The notes beneath the pieces are model-generated. The model worked only from the letters and a program-made list of their open reading frames with translations, was not told where the DNA came from and did not search any database. The translations under genes were made by a program, and so were the position numbers. DNA of 64,000 nucleotides from Fuerstiella sp. (GTDB taxonomy: Bacteria > Planctomycetota > Planctomycetia > Planctomycetales > Planctomycetaceae): the NCBI GenBank assembly GCA_022447225.1, contig JAKVAZ010000009.1, positions 124,001 through 188,000 of the forward strand, given 5' to 3'. How positions within the stretch are numbered: position 1 is the first letter of the stretch; each line of letters opens with the position of its first letter. Shown piece by piece: positions 27,373 through 36,551 of the stretch.

Positions 27373-28914
27373 TCAGAACTTTCTTAAAAACACGGGCGAG
27401 CTCCATGCCCATTGTCCATTGGTCTGTCTCACCCTGACGTAATAAAACCCTTCCTCCCCGCTGTCATCCACGTCGACAAACTCGCAGCGCCAATTCAGCT
27501 CCCCGGGCTGGGGCGCACGATTGAAACGCCAACTCGGCGCGACCGTGTGCTCGAGTGAACCCGATCGCGCCCCGAGCATCAGTTCCTCAAGCGTATGCTC
27601 GGCGCGAACACCGTTCATCACCGCGAATACCCGCGCGTCTCGCTGCATTTCAACTTCCAGGCACATCCCCTGAGTCGTGCACGTTGAGTTCGTTGGATTG
27701 CCAACGGACTGCGTTTCGAAAAGAACGGCCCGCTCCGTTTTCTCAAGGATTCTGGAGCAATAAAATGACTCTCCTTTGTCTGATTCACGTTCCGTCGGCG
27801 CCACGACTTCCAGACCACGAAAGCGTGGCTCGACGTTCAAAACACGACCGGAGTGAATTCCAAATTCGACACACCAGTCGGTCGTTCTGTGCTTCTCGCC
27901 CCAGCCAAGTTCGAGGTGGAGTTTTGTCCTCACACAGTCGCTCGCCCCGGATACCGGAGCGACATCCATTTGCGACAGCCGCCGTATGAGTTTGCCGTTC
28001 CTGATCACATCCACACAGTCAATCGCGCCGCCGGCCGCAACGTTGACCGCGATTTTCCGACGTGTCGTGACAGGTATCACATCGCCCATCGCTGCGTCAT
28101 TGACCGCGAATTCCAGCAGTATCCGATCACCGGTCAACGCGTACATGCGCCGCGCGTAAAACGCATCCCAGATCGCTTCCCGTGTACAGGCCTCCGCCCA
28201 CAAACCAGTACAACCATGTCCATAACTTCCGGGATGTCCACTGTGATGATCGGTACTGCCCGAAAAGCCAAATACGTGTCCGTGGCGCAAACCGCAGGCG
28301 ATCGTACTCTCCCAGTCCGACGGCCCCATCGAATGCAGAAACGGACGCGTATTTTCACTGTTTTCCGAACAGCCGTGCATCGACAACAACTCGACGAACG
28401 GGGCAAACGTCGGGTCGAACGTACTCCAGTCGATCCCGCGGGTACCGGCGCGGTAACCAACATGATGTGGCTGCGCAATGCTGTCTTTCCCATTGTCACG
28501 AAGGTCCTGTAACAACCGCTGCAGATCGTTGAGATCGTCGGGATACAGAATTTCTCCATCCAGAGTCTTGTAGAGCATGTTACGATCCCCGGTGGCACTG
28601 AAGTGAACTTCGAAGCCCGGAAAAATCACAAATTCACCCTCCACGTTCCTGGTCCGCAGCGTCTCCATCATTTGTGGCCAGGCCGATTTCAAACGGGAAA
28701 ACCCTTCTTCGTGAAAGTCGATGAGATACTGAATTCGTTCCTCGGGCTGAGGCATATCGGGCCAGTGCGCGTGACCGGTGATCGACACGAAATCCAGTTG
28801 CTCGCGTGCGTTGGACAATGCGTCTTCCAATGAACCGTGGCCGTAGGAAATCCCGCAATGATTGTGAATATCACCAAACAAAGGGCGCAAACCGCTGTAG
28901 GGGTCACCGTTCAT
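27373..28914 (-). CDS. PHP-domain / DUF3604-like metal-dependent protein
   Basis: About 513 residues from ATG at 28914 (an in-frame GTG at 28962 is an alternative). The N-terminal half has PHP-type metal motifs: LFGDIHNHCGISYGHG (HxH), FVSITGHAHWPD, EFVIFPGFEVHF, SIAQPHHVGY, VELLSMHGCSEN and GSTDHHSGHPGSYGHG. This arrangement resembles DUF3604 (PF12228), a PHP-like family found mainly in marine bacteria. The C-terminal half, about 330-513, looks like beta-strands (IDCVDVIRNGKLI, EGFYYVRVRQTNGQWAWSSPV), again as in DUF3604. No signal peptide is evident. It is probably a hydrolase or phosphoesterase-like enzyme, with substrate unknown. It stands alone on its strand. Confidence 0.78.
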   Translation of the reverse strand: MNGDPYSGLRPLFGDIHNHCGISYGHGSLEDALSNAREQLDFVSITGHAHWPDMPQPEERIQYLIDFHEEGFSRLKSAWPQMMETLRTRNVEGEFVIFPGFEVHFSATGDRNMLYKTLDGEILYPDDLNDLQRLLQDLRDNGKDSIAQPHHVGYRAGTRGIDWSTFDPTFAPFVELLSMHGCSENSENTRPFLHSMGPSDWESTIACGLRHGHVFGFSGSTDHHSGHPGSYGHGCTGLWAEACTREAIWDAFYARRMYALTGDRILLEFAVNDAAMGDVIPVTTRRKIAVNVAAGGAIDCVDVIRNGKLIRRLSQMDVAPVSGASDCVRTKLHLELGWGEKHRTTDWCVEFGIHSGRVLNVEPRFRGLEVVAPTERESDKGESFYCSRILEKTERAVLFETQSVGNPTNSTCTTQGMCLEVEMQRDARVFAVMNGVRAEHTLEELMLGARSGSLEHTVAPSWRFNRAPQPGELNWRCEFVDVDDSGEEGFYYVRVRQTNGQWAWSSPVFLRKF

Positions 28915-29256
28915 CTTCTCGTCCCACTGGTCTCCGTCTTCCGATTCGCCCCGTTCGGGCACCGACAGGCCGAAAGTATGCCTTCGCCTCCCTGCGGTAA
29001 CTCAACTGTCTGTTGCGGATGACACCGAGGTCGTTGTGTCATCGTTCAAGTCTCCTCATGCTGTGAAAACTCATAACACATGTGTCAGGATTTTGGGAGC
29101 AGACCAAACGTGGCGACGGCGTATCAACCACGGAAAGGCCTGGCAGGTTCAATGCAAAACGCGGATCTGACGAATCGGAACGAAAAGTCCAGCGCCAGGT
29201 CGCGCACAAATCCTGCGGGCAGACAACATGTTCAGTAGCGGCTTTGCGTGCATCAA
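28915..29256. other. Intergenic region, no gene seen
   Basis: 342 bp upstream of the DUF3604-like gene and downstream of the beta-barrel gene. Nothing beyond chance open frames was recognised. Confidence 0.45.
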
Positions 29257-30183
29257 TCAATAACGCCAGCCCGCCTGTAACAGAACACCGTCGCTGAGCC
29301 GTATTTCTGTGGCCGTCACTTCATATTCAATGCGCCGGTTGAATGCATAGCCACATTCAGCGAACCAGCCGCCTCCGCCATCGGTGACGTGATCAATTCC
29401 AAAGATCACTCGGATATCCCGCAGAGACAATTCGTCTGTGAGTCCTGAGTTCCGCGTCACTGCCCAGGTATTACCGCCGATACCGGCTGTGAGATAACTC
29501 CACGTTTCATACCGGCTGCCGTTTTTGTCCAGTCGCCATGCAAGCTTCGATTCCGGAAAGCGAAGGTCGAGTTTGACCGTCGGCTTCGGAGTCCATGTCA
29601 GGCCGACTGCCGGGAGCAGCGGTAGATCGGCACGGTCGAGATAGACGGCACCAAACGACAGTGACAGAAGCTCCGGTTGATAATCCCAGTTCAGTAAACC
29701 GAGCCCAAAAACACGAAACGCCTGATCACTCGTCGTAAAATCACTGCGGATTGAAGGACGCAGGATAGCCATCGCGCTTAGCTGATTATGAATTGGCCTG
29801 CGGTAGAAAAAACTCAACCCGGTTTCAAACAGTTCAGCGGGAACGTCCAGCGTTGGTGCCACGTCAAAAACATCAGCTCGAAAGGAAGGAGTGACTCCGA
29901 GAATATTTTGGAAACTACCGAGTGGGATGCCCAAATCAACAGATGTTTCAACAAAACGTGTGTTCAAATCGTCGTGGCCAATGGCTTCTAACCAACCGGC
30001 AGAAAACTTGATGTTTTGAACCGCTTGTTTCTTGAACCGTCTGACAGGAATCTCGGTGATGTTTACGTGCGGTGTGGAATCCAATCCGTGGGGAACACAT
30101 TGCAGGGAAGACTGCTCAATAGACGCATGCTGCGCTTGAACGCACGACGTCAACATTAGGATAAGACAGTGGACAGGTTTCAC
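29257..30183 (-). CDS. Probable outer-membrane beta-barrel protein (DUF6268-like)
   Basis: 308 residues with a GTG start and a signal peptide (about 1-18, MKPVHCLILMLTSCVQAQ). The body alternates hydrophobic and polar residues as amphipathic beta-strands and ends in an aromatic C-terminus (LLQAGWRY), the usual outer-membrane barrel signature. Motifs such as FVETSVDLGIPLGSFQNILGVTPSF and DRADLPLLPAVGLTWTP-K resemble the planctomycete family DUF6268, recalled from memory and not searched. It probably sits in the outer membrane; the function is unknown. No Shine-Dalgarno sequence is visible. Neighbours give no functional hint. Confidence 0.72.
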   Translation of the reverse strand: MKPVHCLILMLTSCVQAQHASIEQSSLQCVPHGLDSTPHVNITEIPVRRFKKQAVQNIKFSAGWLEAIGHDDLNTRFVETSVDLGIPLGSFQNILGVTPSFRADVFDVAPTLDVPAELFETGLSFFYRRPIHNQLSAMAILRPSIRSDFTTSDQAFRVFGLGLLNWDYQPELLSLSFGAVYLDRADLPLLPAVGLTWTPKPTVKLDLRFPESKLAWRLDKNGSRYETWSYLTAGIGGNTWAVTRNSGLTDELSLRDIRVIFGIDHVTDGGGGWFAECGYAFNRRIEYEVTATEIRLSDGVLLQAGWRY

Positions 30184-30642
30184 GATGGAATCTTAGTCAT
30201 CTCATGGAGACTGACCTGCGTTAAGAATTCGATTTTGGTGAGACTTCCAGGTCAATTGTTGGGATCGTCATGCCCAATAGCAGAAGTTGCCGATCGTGCT
30301 GAATAAGTTTCAGAACTTCTGACTGATTGTGGAGTGGGTCTGGCAGGTTGAAACAGGAAACGAACGGCCATAGCCTGCAATGTCGTCACCTGCGGTTAAC
30401 ATCACCAATCACGCGTGTCTGTGCCGTTCCCCACAGGATTCCACGTTCATCGCATTCAGAAACAACGAACAATTCAGCCGGACTTCATGAACAAAAGATG
30501 AGAACTCGTCTCCGCTCCACGAGTTTCTAATCCACTGGTGTTATCGGCGATGCCTGTCCGAAATGTGTCCGGTCACGCCGGCGAGTGTGCTGACGTGTTA
30601 AACAACCGGCATCATGGCAATATCGATCCAGCACAACCCTGC
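30184..30642. other. Intergenic region, no gene seen
   Basis: 459 bp between two minus-strand genes. It should contain the 3' end of the nitrilase transcript and the promoter of the barrel gene; no clear hairpin, promoter or coding frame was recognised. Confidence 0.45.
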
Positions 30643-31500
30643 TTAACTGGTTCCGGCATCGTCCGGTATTGACGCATATTCGTCAGGATCCACGGTGTCT
30701 GAAAACAGCAACGGGGCACAGTCTTCCATGTCGAAGTGGAACATCGCCTGTGTCGCCAGACTGAGATCAATTTCAGTCACGAGTAGTTGTTCCTGCCGGA
30801 GTTCAGATTCAGCATGCACCTGACCATCGGGAGCAACGACCATTGAACGACAGTTCTGATGCGGATCCAGGCACGCGTTGCACGATGCAAACCAAATCGT
30901 GTTTTCGGCCGCTCGGGTCGTGATCATGGAATGATGAAGGGGAATCTTCCAGGCATTGGGACGCGTGGTGTTATTCTGTGGGTGAAAGACAAGGCGTGCT
31001 CCCTGACGGACGCATTCGGCCGTTGTTTCCGCAAAACGGAATCCCTCAAAGCAAATCACCACGCCCACACACACGTTGCACAGTTCAAACGTCTGCATCG
31101 TGTTCCCGGATGAGTACGCTACGGCATCGAGGGGTGTCAGCTTCGTCTTGTGGTGAACACCCAATACTTGACCCTGCTCACTGATCACCAGCGCTGAATT
31201 GTACGGTCTGGCATCTGGCTGACCGGCAACAGGAGTCTCCGTTCCCAAAATGCAGGCCATGTGTGCGCGGGCGCAACGCCGCGCCACTTCTTCGTGCAGT
31301 TCATTCAACTTCGCGACGGGACACGGTGCACGGGTTTCGGCAATATCAACACGATAGCCAACCGTCTGTGTTTCCGGGAAACAAACGATCTGCACACTCT
31401 CACGAGCCGCTTCGTCCAGGAATCGCAGAATCGTCTCGGAATTTTGATCAAAATCGGACGTCTGTCGGGTCTGAGCCAGCCCGATTCTTAATGTGGTCAC
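30643..31500 (-). CDS. Carbon-nitrogen hydrolase (nitrilase superfamily amidase)
   Basis: 285 residues, a normal length for the family (PF00795), with the catalytic triad positions visible: Glu near 43 in CFPETQT, Lys near 118 in VHHKTKLTP, and Cys near 150 in VGVVICFEGFRF. Other landmarks are RIGLAQTRQTSD at the N-terminus and NSALVISEQGQVLG. It hydrolyses a C-N bond (amide, carbamoyl or nitrile) in the cytoplasm; the subfamily is not clear. Translation probably starts at GTG 31500, since GAGG lies about 10 bases upstream and the N-terminus then begins exactly at the first beta-strand. Nearest neighbours are unrelated, and the gene looks monocistronic. Confidence 0.9.
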   Translation of the reverse strand: MTTLRIGLAQTRQTSDFDQNSETILRFLDEAARESVQIVCFPETQTVGYRVDIAETRAPCPVAKLNELHEEVARRCARAHMACILGTETPVAGQPDARPYNSALVISEQGQVLGVHHKTKLTPLDAVAYSSGNTMQTFELCNVCVGVVICFEGFRFAETTAECVRQGARLVFHPQNNTTRPNAWKIPLHHSMITTRAAENTIWFASCNACLDPHQNCRSMVVAPDGQVHAESELRQEQLLVTEIDLSLATQAMFHFDMEDCAPLLFSDTVDPDEYASIPDDAGTS

Positions 31501-31778
31501 GCCAAAGCCTCACTTGAATCACAAAACACACAAGGATGCGTGTACCTCCGACTGCAGAGCTGATCGCACACGGTTTGGTCTACCGTATGTCAGACGCACA
31601 CACAGTGTCTTACAAAGGAGTCCTGTCCGGCAACACAAAAGTCGGTTTAACACGTCAGCGGGGAAAATCCGGTCTCATGACAGAAATGAACTGTACCGTG
31701 AACTCAAACACGTTCATCAAGGCAGGATGATATCCGAAACATGGAGAATGCTGTTGAGTCCGGCACGAACCTTTTAGT

Positions 31779-31798
31779 CCTGCCGCATGTGCGGCAGG
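31779..31798. other. 9-bp GC-rich inverted repeat
   Basis: Arms CCTGCCGCA and TGCGGCAGG are separated by only two bases, so as RNA it would form a tight GC-rich hairpin, and as DNA a near-perfect dyad that a protein could bind. A short T run (CTTTTAG) lies upstream on the plus strand, which on the minus strand gives CTAAAAG after the hairpin, not a U tract. Confidence 0.5.
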
Positions 31799-31872
31799 GT
31801 CCGATATTCTCCTGTTACAACCCGGTCTTCTGCAATCACAACCCTCGTGTGTGTTCACGGCGGTACAAATGA

Positions 31873-31902
31873 AAAGAGGGAAGGAAAAATCCTTCCCTCT
31901 TT
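31873..31902. terminator. 13-bp perfect hairpin, probable bidirectional intrinsic terminator
   Basis: Arms AAAGAGGGAAGGA and TCCTTCCCTCTTT pair perfectly over 13 bp around the tetraloop AAAA. The A-rich 5' end and T-rich 3' end give a bidirectional terminator shape. No annotated gene ends directly at it on either side, which suggests an unrecognised transcript nearby. Confidence 0.6.
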
Positions 31903-31941
31903 CCGCCGAGCGTCTGCCAGACAGACAACACGACAGGAGCT

Positions 31942-31974
31942 CCCACTCGGGCAACGAGCCCTTTTATGAGTGGG
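31942..31974 (+). terminator. Nested hairpin with T run, terminator-like
   Basis: Outer arms CCCACTC/GAGTGGG (7 bp) enclose an inner hairpin GGGC-AACGA-GCCC followed by TTTTAT. The inner part reads as a plus-strand intrinsic terminator; the outer arms offer an alternative fold, an arrangement like an attenuator or switch. Confidence 0.4.
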
Positions 31975-32908
31975 AACAGGCGAACCAGACAGCCCAGGGG
32001 TTACTGCTCCCGATGTTGGTCCGGAAACCGGTGCTCCTTCGACGAGTCCTGGTGGATAGACCACGTCCGTGCTCAACCACTTCCGGTCCTGCCATCTCCT
32101 CTTTTTGCTCACAATTTCTCAGACAGGCCTTGATCCGGCCATGCATTCATGGCGTGTGAACTTATCCTTCATCCGCTCACTTAACTACGCGAGTTTTGAA
32201 CAACGCCCAACTTGTGTGCGGATAGGCCTTCCACCGCTGACTAGGCAACACGCGCGCCAAATCGACAGCAGAGACACAATCTCATTGAGTGTTTTTCTCA
32301 AATGGTCAGCGAATTTAGCAGTCCATGGACCGGAACGTTTCACACAATTCTGCACGCAGGCATAACTGGATGGAAACAGCTGCATATTTATGCATCAGTA
32401 TCGCTTATTCGTCCGGCACTGTTTATCAGGCCGGTTACACTCGTTGGATCGCATCAGGAACTCCAGCGTTCCAATTCCCTGAGAGGCCCGTTCAAATTCG
32501 CCATCGAACAGATTAAGAACTCTCAGGATCAATCCGGCACTGAGGGGAATTCAACCACGAAAAACAAACCGCCGGAGACCTGTCGGGCCGTCTCCATTCA
32601 TGGCCATGTGCTCCCGAACAGACTGTTCATTCCCGTCTCTTTTCCAAAAGCTGCCCAGGGGCGTATATCCCGTGGTCATCGTCATTTTGGATGCAGCTGC
32701 AACAAATCAAGTTGATACCGACCAGATCAGACCAGCTTGTCCCCCGGGGCAGACTGTCGAACTGACAGAGACCTCAACTTCGCTGGCCGATCGTCATCAC
32801 GTTCACGGCCTGCGGCAGGACACAGAAGATCGGCATCTGAACAACTCAACACTACCTGCCCCGCCACAAAATTCACTTATCTCAGCCGAAACGACAATCC
32901 CCGCGCAT

Positions 32909-32953
32909 AAAAAACGCCTGTTCAAACCCAACTGAGGAGCTTCGAACAGGCGT
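32909..32953 (-). terminator. Intrinsic terminator of rpmA
   Basis: On the minus strand, beginning 28 bp after the rpmA stop, a 10-bp perfect stem ACGCCTGTTC/GAACAGGCGT with a 20-base loop is followed directly by TTTTTT. This is the clearest rho-independent terminator in the window. Confidence 0.85.
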
Positions 32954-32980
32954 CGAATAGCCTTGCACGGTTCACGAGAG

Positions 32981-33235
32981 CTAATTGTTCTCAGCTAAAG
33001 CAACATTGATTCTTCGCCCCTTGCGGTCAAAGTACACTTCGCCTTCAACCAGCGAGAACAGCGTGTAATCGTTACCGATACCTACGTTGCGGCCCGGATG
33101 CCATTTGGTGCCACACTGTCGAACCAGAATGTTACCAGGAGCCACACTCTCGCCGCTGTACTTCTTGATGCCCCGTCGCTGAGCCTGCGAATCACGTCCG
33201 TTACGGGTCGATCCCTGTCCTTTCTTGTGAGCCAT
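32981..33235 (-). CDS. rpmA: 50S ribosomal protein L27
   Basis: 84 residues beginning [20 protein letters not shown], the canonical L27 N-terminus, then [21 protein letters not shown] and [18 protein letters not shown]27 lies at the peptidyl-transferase centre of the large subunit with its N-terminal tail near the tRNA ends. The start is fixed by homology at 33235 although the frame continues upstream to 33316. In most bacteria rpmA follows rplU (L21); no rplU is present here, and the gene is alone with its own terminator. A 7-bp hairpin (GAGAGAC/GTCTCTC, 33266-33290) lies about 30 bp upstream in the leader and could be regulatory. No internal cleavage-type N-terminal extension is seen. Confidence 0.97.
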   Translation of the reverse strand: MAHKKGQGSTRNGRDSQAQRRGIKKYSGESVAPGNILVRQCGTKWHPGRNVGIGNDYTLFSLVEGEVYFDRKGRRINVALAENN

Positions 33236-33520
33236 ATTACCGTTCCATTTACTATGATATTCGCGGAGAGACGCAGCAATGGAGTCTCTCGGACAAGCCT
33301 TTGAGTTCGCGGACAAGCGATCTCCGAATAGGTTAATTCCCTATTTTGACGTCCGGAGCTAAATATGCAAGAGATCTCTCACTACCTCTCGCATGGATTC
33401 CCGGAGGAAGCAGCATGTTCAGGGAGCGTTAAACGGACATCACGGCCGTTACGCACATAACAATCCACCGGCGAATAGACGATTGACAAGGTCCACAGGG
33501 TGAACGTCCGGCCTGGGTGA

Positions 33521-34474
33521 TTACCTGACAGTCGCATCCTTCGTTCTGTTGCCGAGAACAGAAAGCACACCGGGAAAATCCAGAGTTGCTTCGCGTGGCA
33601 CATAGATCCATTTTGGTTCACCGACAACACGAAACTCTCGATCACTTTGTTCAAAGCGATCTCCAGGCCTGCCAAATTCCTGCACAATACACTTGTCCTC
33701 AACCATGATTTTTCCGTCATCATGCGAAGTGAGCCGATAAGCATTGCTGAACCCGGACATGATCACTCTAAAGAAGTCTGTATCAGGATTAACATTGCGC
33801 CAGATGGCAACTCCGTAGAGTGCGTGATCCAGAGCGTCGGGGTCATCTACAGAAACCTGAGTCCCAACAGCAGAAATGGCCTCGATGCTGTTGAGAAGCT
33901 GCCGATCTTTGGCGTTATCACGAAATTCCCGCCTCAAGACCGCCTGCTGAATGCCGTGGTTGACTTCATCAACGTAGGTGTTTTCCGCACCCTCATCAGT
34001 TGTTTGCAGCACGAAACGTGGCATCACCAGGCTGTCAGTACGGAATTCATCCGGTTTATTTTGGGGATCCACAGCTTCATTCCGGAGACGATTCAGCAGG
34101 TTCGACCGGGATTCTTCAGACCCTGCCAATTCCGTGTAGTCCCGTGGTATGACGCGGTACACCATGTACCAGACAAGCTCACGCTTTGTCTGCTGAGTCT
34201 GTGGATCTGTGACCGGCAGTCGCAGCAGCCGAACCGGTTTGTACTGAACTTCGGCAATCCACAAAGCTGGAAATCCCGGGCCAAGGATCGCATCGTTTGC
34301 CGTACGGTTTAGCTGTGTCCCGAGCATTTCCTGCACGTTGACAACAATCGAACTGCTGCGAGCAAAGCCTCGATTCAGTTCGGCCCGAATCGTTTGACTG
34401 TATGCAGCCTGCTGGCTGATTCCCGCAAAAAACGTGAGCAGCACCAAACAGAAATGACAGGTTCGGCCAAACAT
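33521..34474 (-). CDS. Exported hypothetical protein
   Basis: 317 residues with a signal peptide (about 1-27, ending AAYSQ). The mature protein contains GFPALWIAEVQYKPVRLLRLPV, LVWYMVYRVIPRDYTEL, FVLQTTDEGAENTYVDEVNHG, YGVAIWRNVNPDTDFFRVIMSGFSN and KWIYVPREATLDFPGVLS. I do not recognise a named domain; the evenly conserved-looking hydrophobic and charged pattern and the signal peptide argue for a real gene, probably a planctomycete-specific periplasmic protein. The VWYMVYRV segment is hydrophobic but too short for a membrane helix. It lies 285 bp upstream of rpmA on the same strand, too far to assume a shared transcript. Confidence 0.75.
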   Translation of the reverse strand: MFGRTCHFCLVLLTFFAGISQQAAYSQTIRAELNRGFARSSSIVVNVQEMLGTQLNRTANDAILGPGFPALWIAEVQYKPVRLLRLPVTDPQTQQTKRELVWYMVYRVIPRDYTELAGSEESRSNLLNRLRNEAVDPQNKPDEFRTDSLVMPRFVLQTTDEGAENTYVDEVNHGIQQAVLRREFRDNAKDRQLLNSIEAISAVGTQVSVDDPDALDHALYGVAIWRNVNPDTDFFRVIMSGFSNAYRLTSHDDGKIMVEDKCIVQEFGRPGDRFEQSDREFRVVGEPKWIYVPREATLDFPGVLSVLGNRTKDATVR

Positions 34475-35137
34475 TGAACAGATCCTGATGACTTGAACTG
34501 GTCGCGAACTTAAAAACGTCCGTCACCTAATTTTACCGGCAGAACCGGCACATTATGCCGGTCAGTCGAAATTCTGCGACGGTCCCATAGAAGTTATCGA
34601 CCGGATACCGGATGGAGGTTGCTCTATCGTCTGCGCAAGCTCTGCAAAAGCAAGGAAATTACCAGCGACGAAGCGTGTACATCAACCAGATTTTGTTTCG
34701 ACAATGGATTACCGGTGGGAATTTGTCGTCGCCTGCCGGGTCTCACCTTTCCCGGACATCATGTTTCAGATCAGATTGCGGGTGTCATCCGATCTCAGCT
34801 GGGACAGAGTCATCCACTTCGCAGTCGCGGTGACAACCCGAGTGCCTCGCTCCCCAAAGTACCGTAACTCTTTGAGATCAAGCGAAGCATGGTCTCTCTC
34901 GTCACCGTTCCAGGCGATCATCCGGCGTGATTTCTATGACAGACTATTTATTCTACCACGGATAATGCTCACAGCGTTTTGAACCAGGTAACAATGTCAA
35001 CCACAATATGGTTCCCTGGTATTCCGCGAATACACCCATATTCCGACGGCGTGAAGGGTCAATCTCCCGGAATCATCGCTTAGCATGCTGTTGCTGACTG
35101 ATCTTCGAATGATCCGGAAACCACGCAGAGGAATCTC
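34475..35137. other. Gene-free divergent region
   Basis: 663 bp between divergent genes, so it should carry two promoters. Short open frames on the plus strand at 34612-34982 overlap each other and have no domain or clear ribosome binding site. Nothing else was recognised. Confidence 0.45.
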
Positions 35138-36526
35138 ATGTTTCACCGTCAACATCGTCGAACATTTCTGACGAAGCTTGCGGGAGCCGGCGCCGCGATG
35201 CTCTTACCGCGATTCCGTGACAATCCATGGCTGATGGCTGCGGAACGGGTTCGCAACAGGCTGCGGATCACCGAAATCGAGAGCTACACATTCTACCTTC
35301 CCTATCACAAATTCAATTCAACAGATGTGTTGCGGTACCATAGTTACCGGCTTCAGGCCAACACTGTGATACTGGTCAGGACAGACAAAGGCCTTGTTGG
35401 TGCGGGACAGTCGTGGGGGATCTACAACGTCTCCGATGAACAGCGGAAGAAGTACATTGGAACAAGTCCGTTTGACTGGCTGGCTTCGCGTTCCGATCTG
35501 CCGTTCAACATGGCAATGTACGATCTCATGGGCAAATATCTGGACATTCCGGTTTGGAAACTCATCGGTGAACAGGTTCGTGATCGAATGCCGGTGTCAG
35601 CGTGGACGGCTTCGTTTGCTCCCGAGAAGATGGCCGAAGAAGTCAGGCACGCTGCATCCATGGGATACAAGTGGCTAAAGTATCACATCGACGAAACACA
35701 GAATGTCGTTGATCAAACGCGGGCTATGCAGGCGGTGGCCCCGCCGGACTTCAGGGTCCATTACGATTTCAACGTCAATTCACATCGGGCGGCCATTGAA
35801 CCGGTACTCGACGCTCTCCGGGAGTTTCCAATTGTTGGACGCATTGAGGATCCCATCAGCACTGCGAAGCCCGAGGACTGGCAATATTTCTGTGACAAGT
35901 ATGATTTTCCGATTGTCGGACATCATGCGCCGGTCAACTTTATGGTCAACGGATCAGCAGACGGTTATATGGCAGGACACGCTCCGATTGGCCAGGCCAT
36001 GAACGTGGCCAGTGTGGCGGAACACGTCAACAAACCGATCATGCTGCAGCAGGCCGGCACCTATATCAACCAGGCCTTTCAGGCACACGAAACATCCGTT
36101 TTCCCGACCGCGACAATGGATCAGGTCAATCTGGCAGAACTCTGGGACGATCATGTCACCAACGAAACCATGCCTATTGAAAACGGCAGCATCTCAGTAC
36201 CGGACGGTCCGGGACTGGGGGTCACCGTCGATGTTGAAAAGTTGAAGCAGGTAGCAAGTCGGCCAAAACCGAGTCTGGCGCCCTATCTGGTGAGAATTGT
36301 CTACAAGCACGGTCCCACAATTGTCGCCCGGCACATTCCAGGCACTGAGGGTCATACTGACGACATGAGAATGCTTACGAGGCTCCTTGGGCAAAAAACG
36401 AATCTGCCTGGTCCGGTTCCCGGATACATGAACGAAGTCCGAACAGACTGGTGGGACGACACCAGTGACCCGGCCTGGCAAAAGGCATGGACCGCAACTG
36501 AGAACCAAAAATACGTTCTGATATGA
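35138..36526 (+). CDS. Tat-exported enolase-superfamily (mandelate racemase/muconate lactonizing-like) protein
   Basis: 462 residues. A twin-arginine signal (RRTFLTKLAGAGAAML, residues 8-23) precedes an enolase-superfamily fold: N-terminal cap domain (EIESYTFYLPYHKF, TVILVRTDKGLVGAGQSWG), then the barrel with GYKWLKYHIDETQ (Lys-containing strand), FRVHYDFNVNSHR (Asp ligand), VGRIEDPI (Glu ligand) and YDFPIVGHHAP in place of the third ligand. Superfamily enzymes abstract a proton next to a carboxylate with Mg2+ (dehydratases, epimerases). Tat export is unusual for this mostly cytoplasmic family but is seen in planctomycetes. GAGG lies 7 bases before the ATG. It is convergent with the DUF1501 gene that follows, and its substrate is unknown. 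Confidence 0.85.
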   Translation: MFHRQHRRTFLTKLAGAGAAMLLPRFRDNPWLMAAERVRNRLRITEIESYTFYLPYHKFNSTDVLRYHSYRLQANTVILVRTDKGLVGAGQSWGIYNVSDEQRKKYIGTSPFDWLASRSDLPFNMAMYDLMGKYLDIPVWKLIGEQVRDRMPVSAWTASFAPEKMAEEVRHAASMGYKWLKYHIDETQNVVDQTRAMQAVAPPDFRVHYDFNVNSHRAAIEPVLDALREFPIVGRIEDPISTAKPEDWQYFCDKYDFPIVGHHAPVNFMVNGSADGYMAGHAPIGQAMNVASVAEHVNKPIMLQQAGTYINQAFQAHETSVFPTATMDQVNLAELWDDHVTNETMPIENGSISVPDGPGLGVTVDVEKLKQVASRPKPSLAPYLVRIVYKHGPTIVARHIPGTEGHTDDMRMLTRLLGQKTNLPGPVPGYMNEVRTDWWDDTSDPAWQKAWTATENQKYVLI

Positions 36527-36551
36527 AAGCGATCCGTCCGGTGGCGGTGGT

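Larger units (their letters stand above)
31501..32908. other. 1.4 kb gene-free region with several hairpins
   Basis: No coding frame here has a plausible start, codon pattern or domain; the open frames seen are short, overlapping and rich in Arg, Ser and Cys. The stretch 31779-31974 holds three separate strong inverted repeats within 200 bp (listed individually). The rest (31975-32908) shows nothing I can name. It may be degraded sequence, a structured RNA gene, or a double-sided terminator region. Confidence 0.5.

Noticed and set aside
31655-32159. Several overlapping frames of 85-102 codons in the hairpin-rich gap
   Set aside because: They overlap on both strands, run through the hairpins, and show no domain or codon pattern typical of the neighbouring genes.
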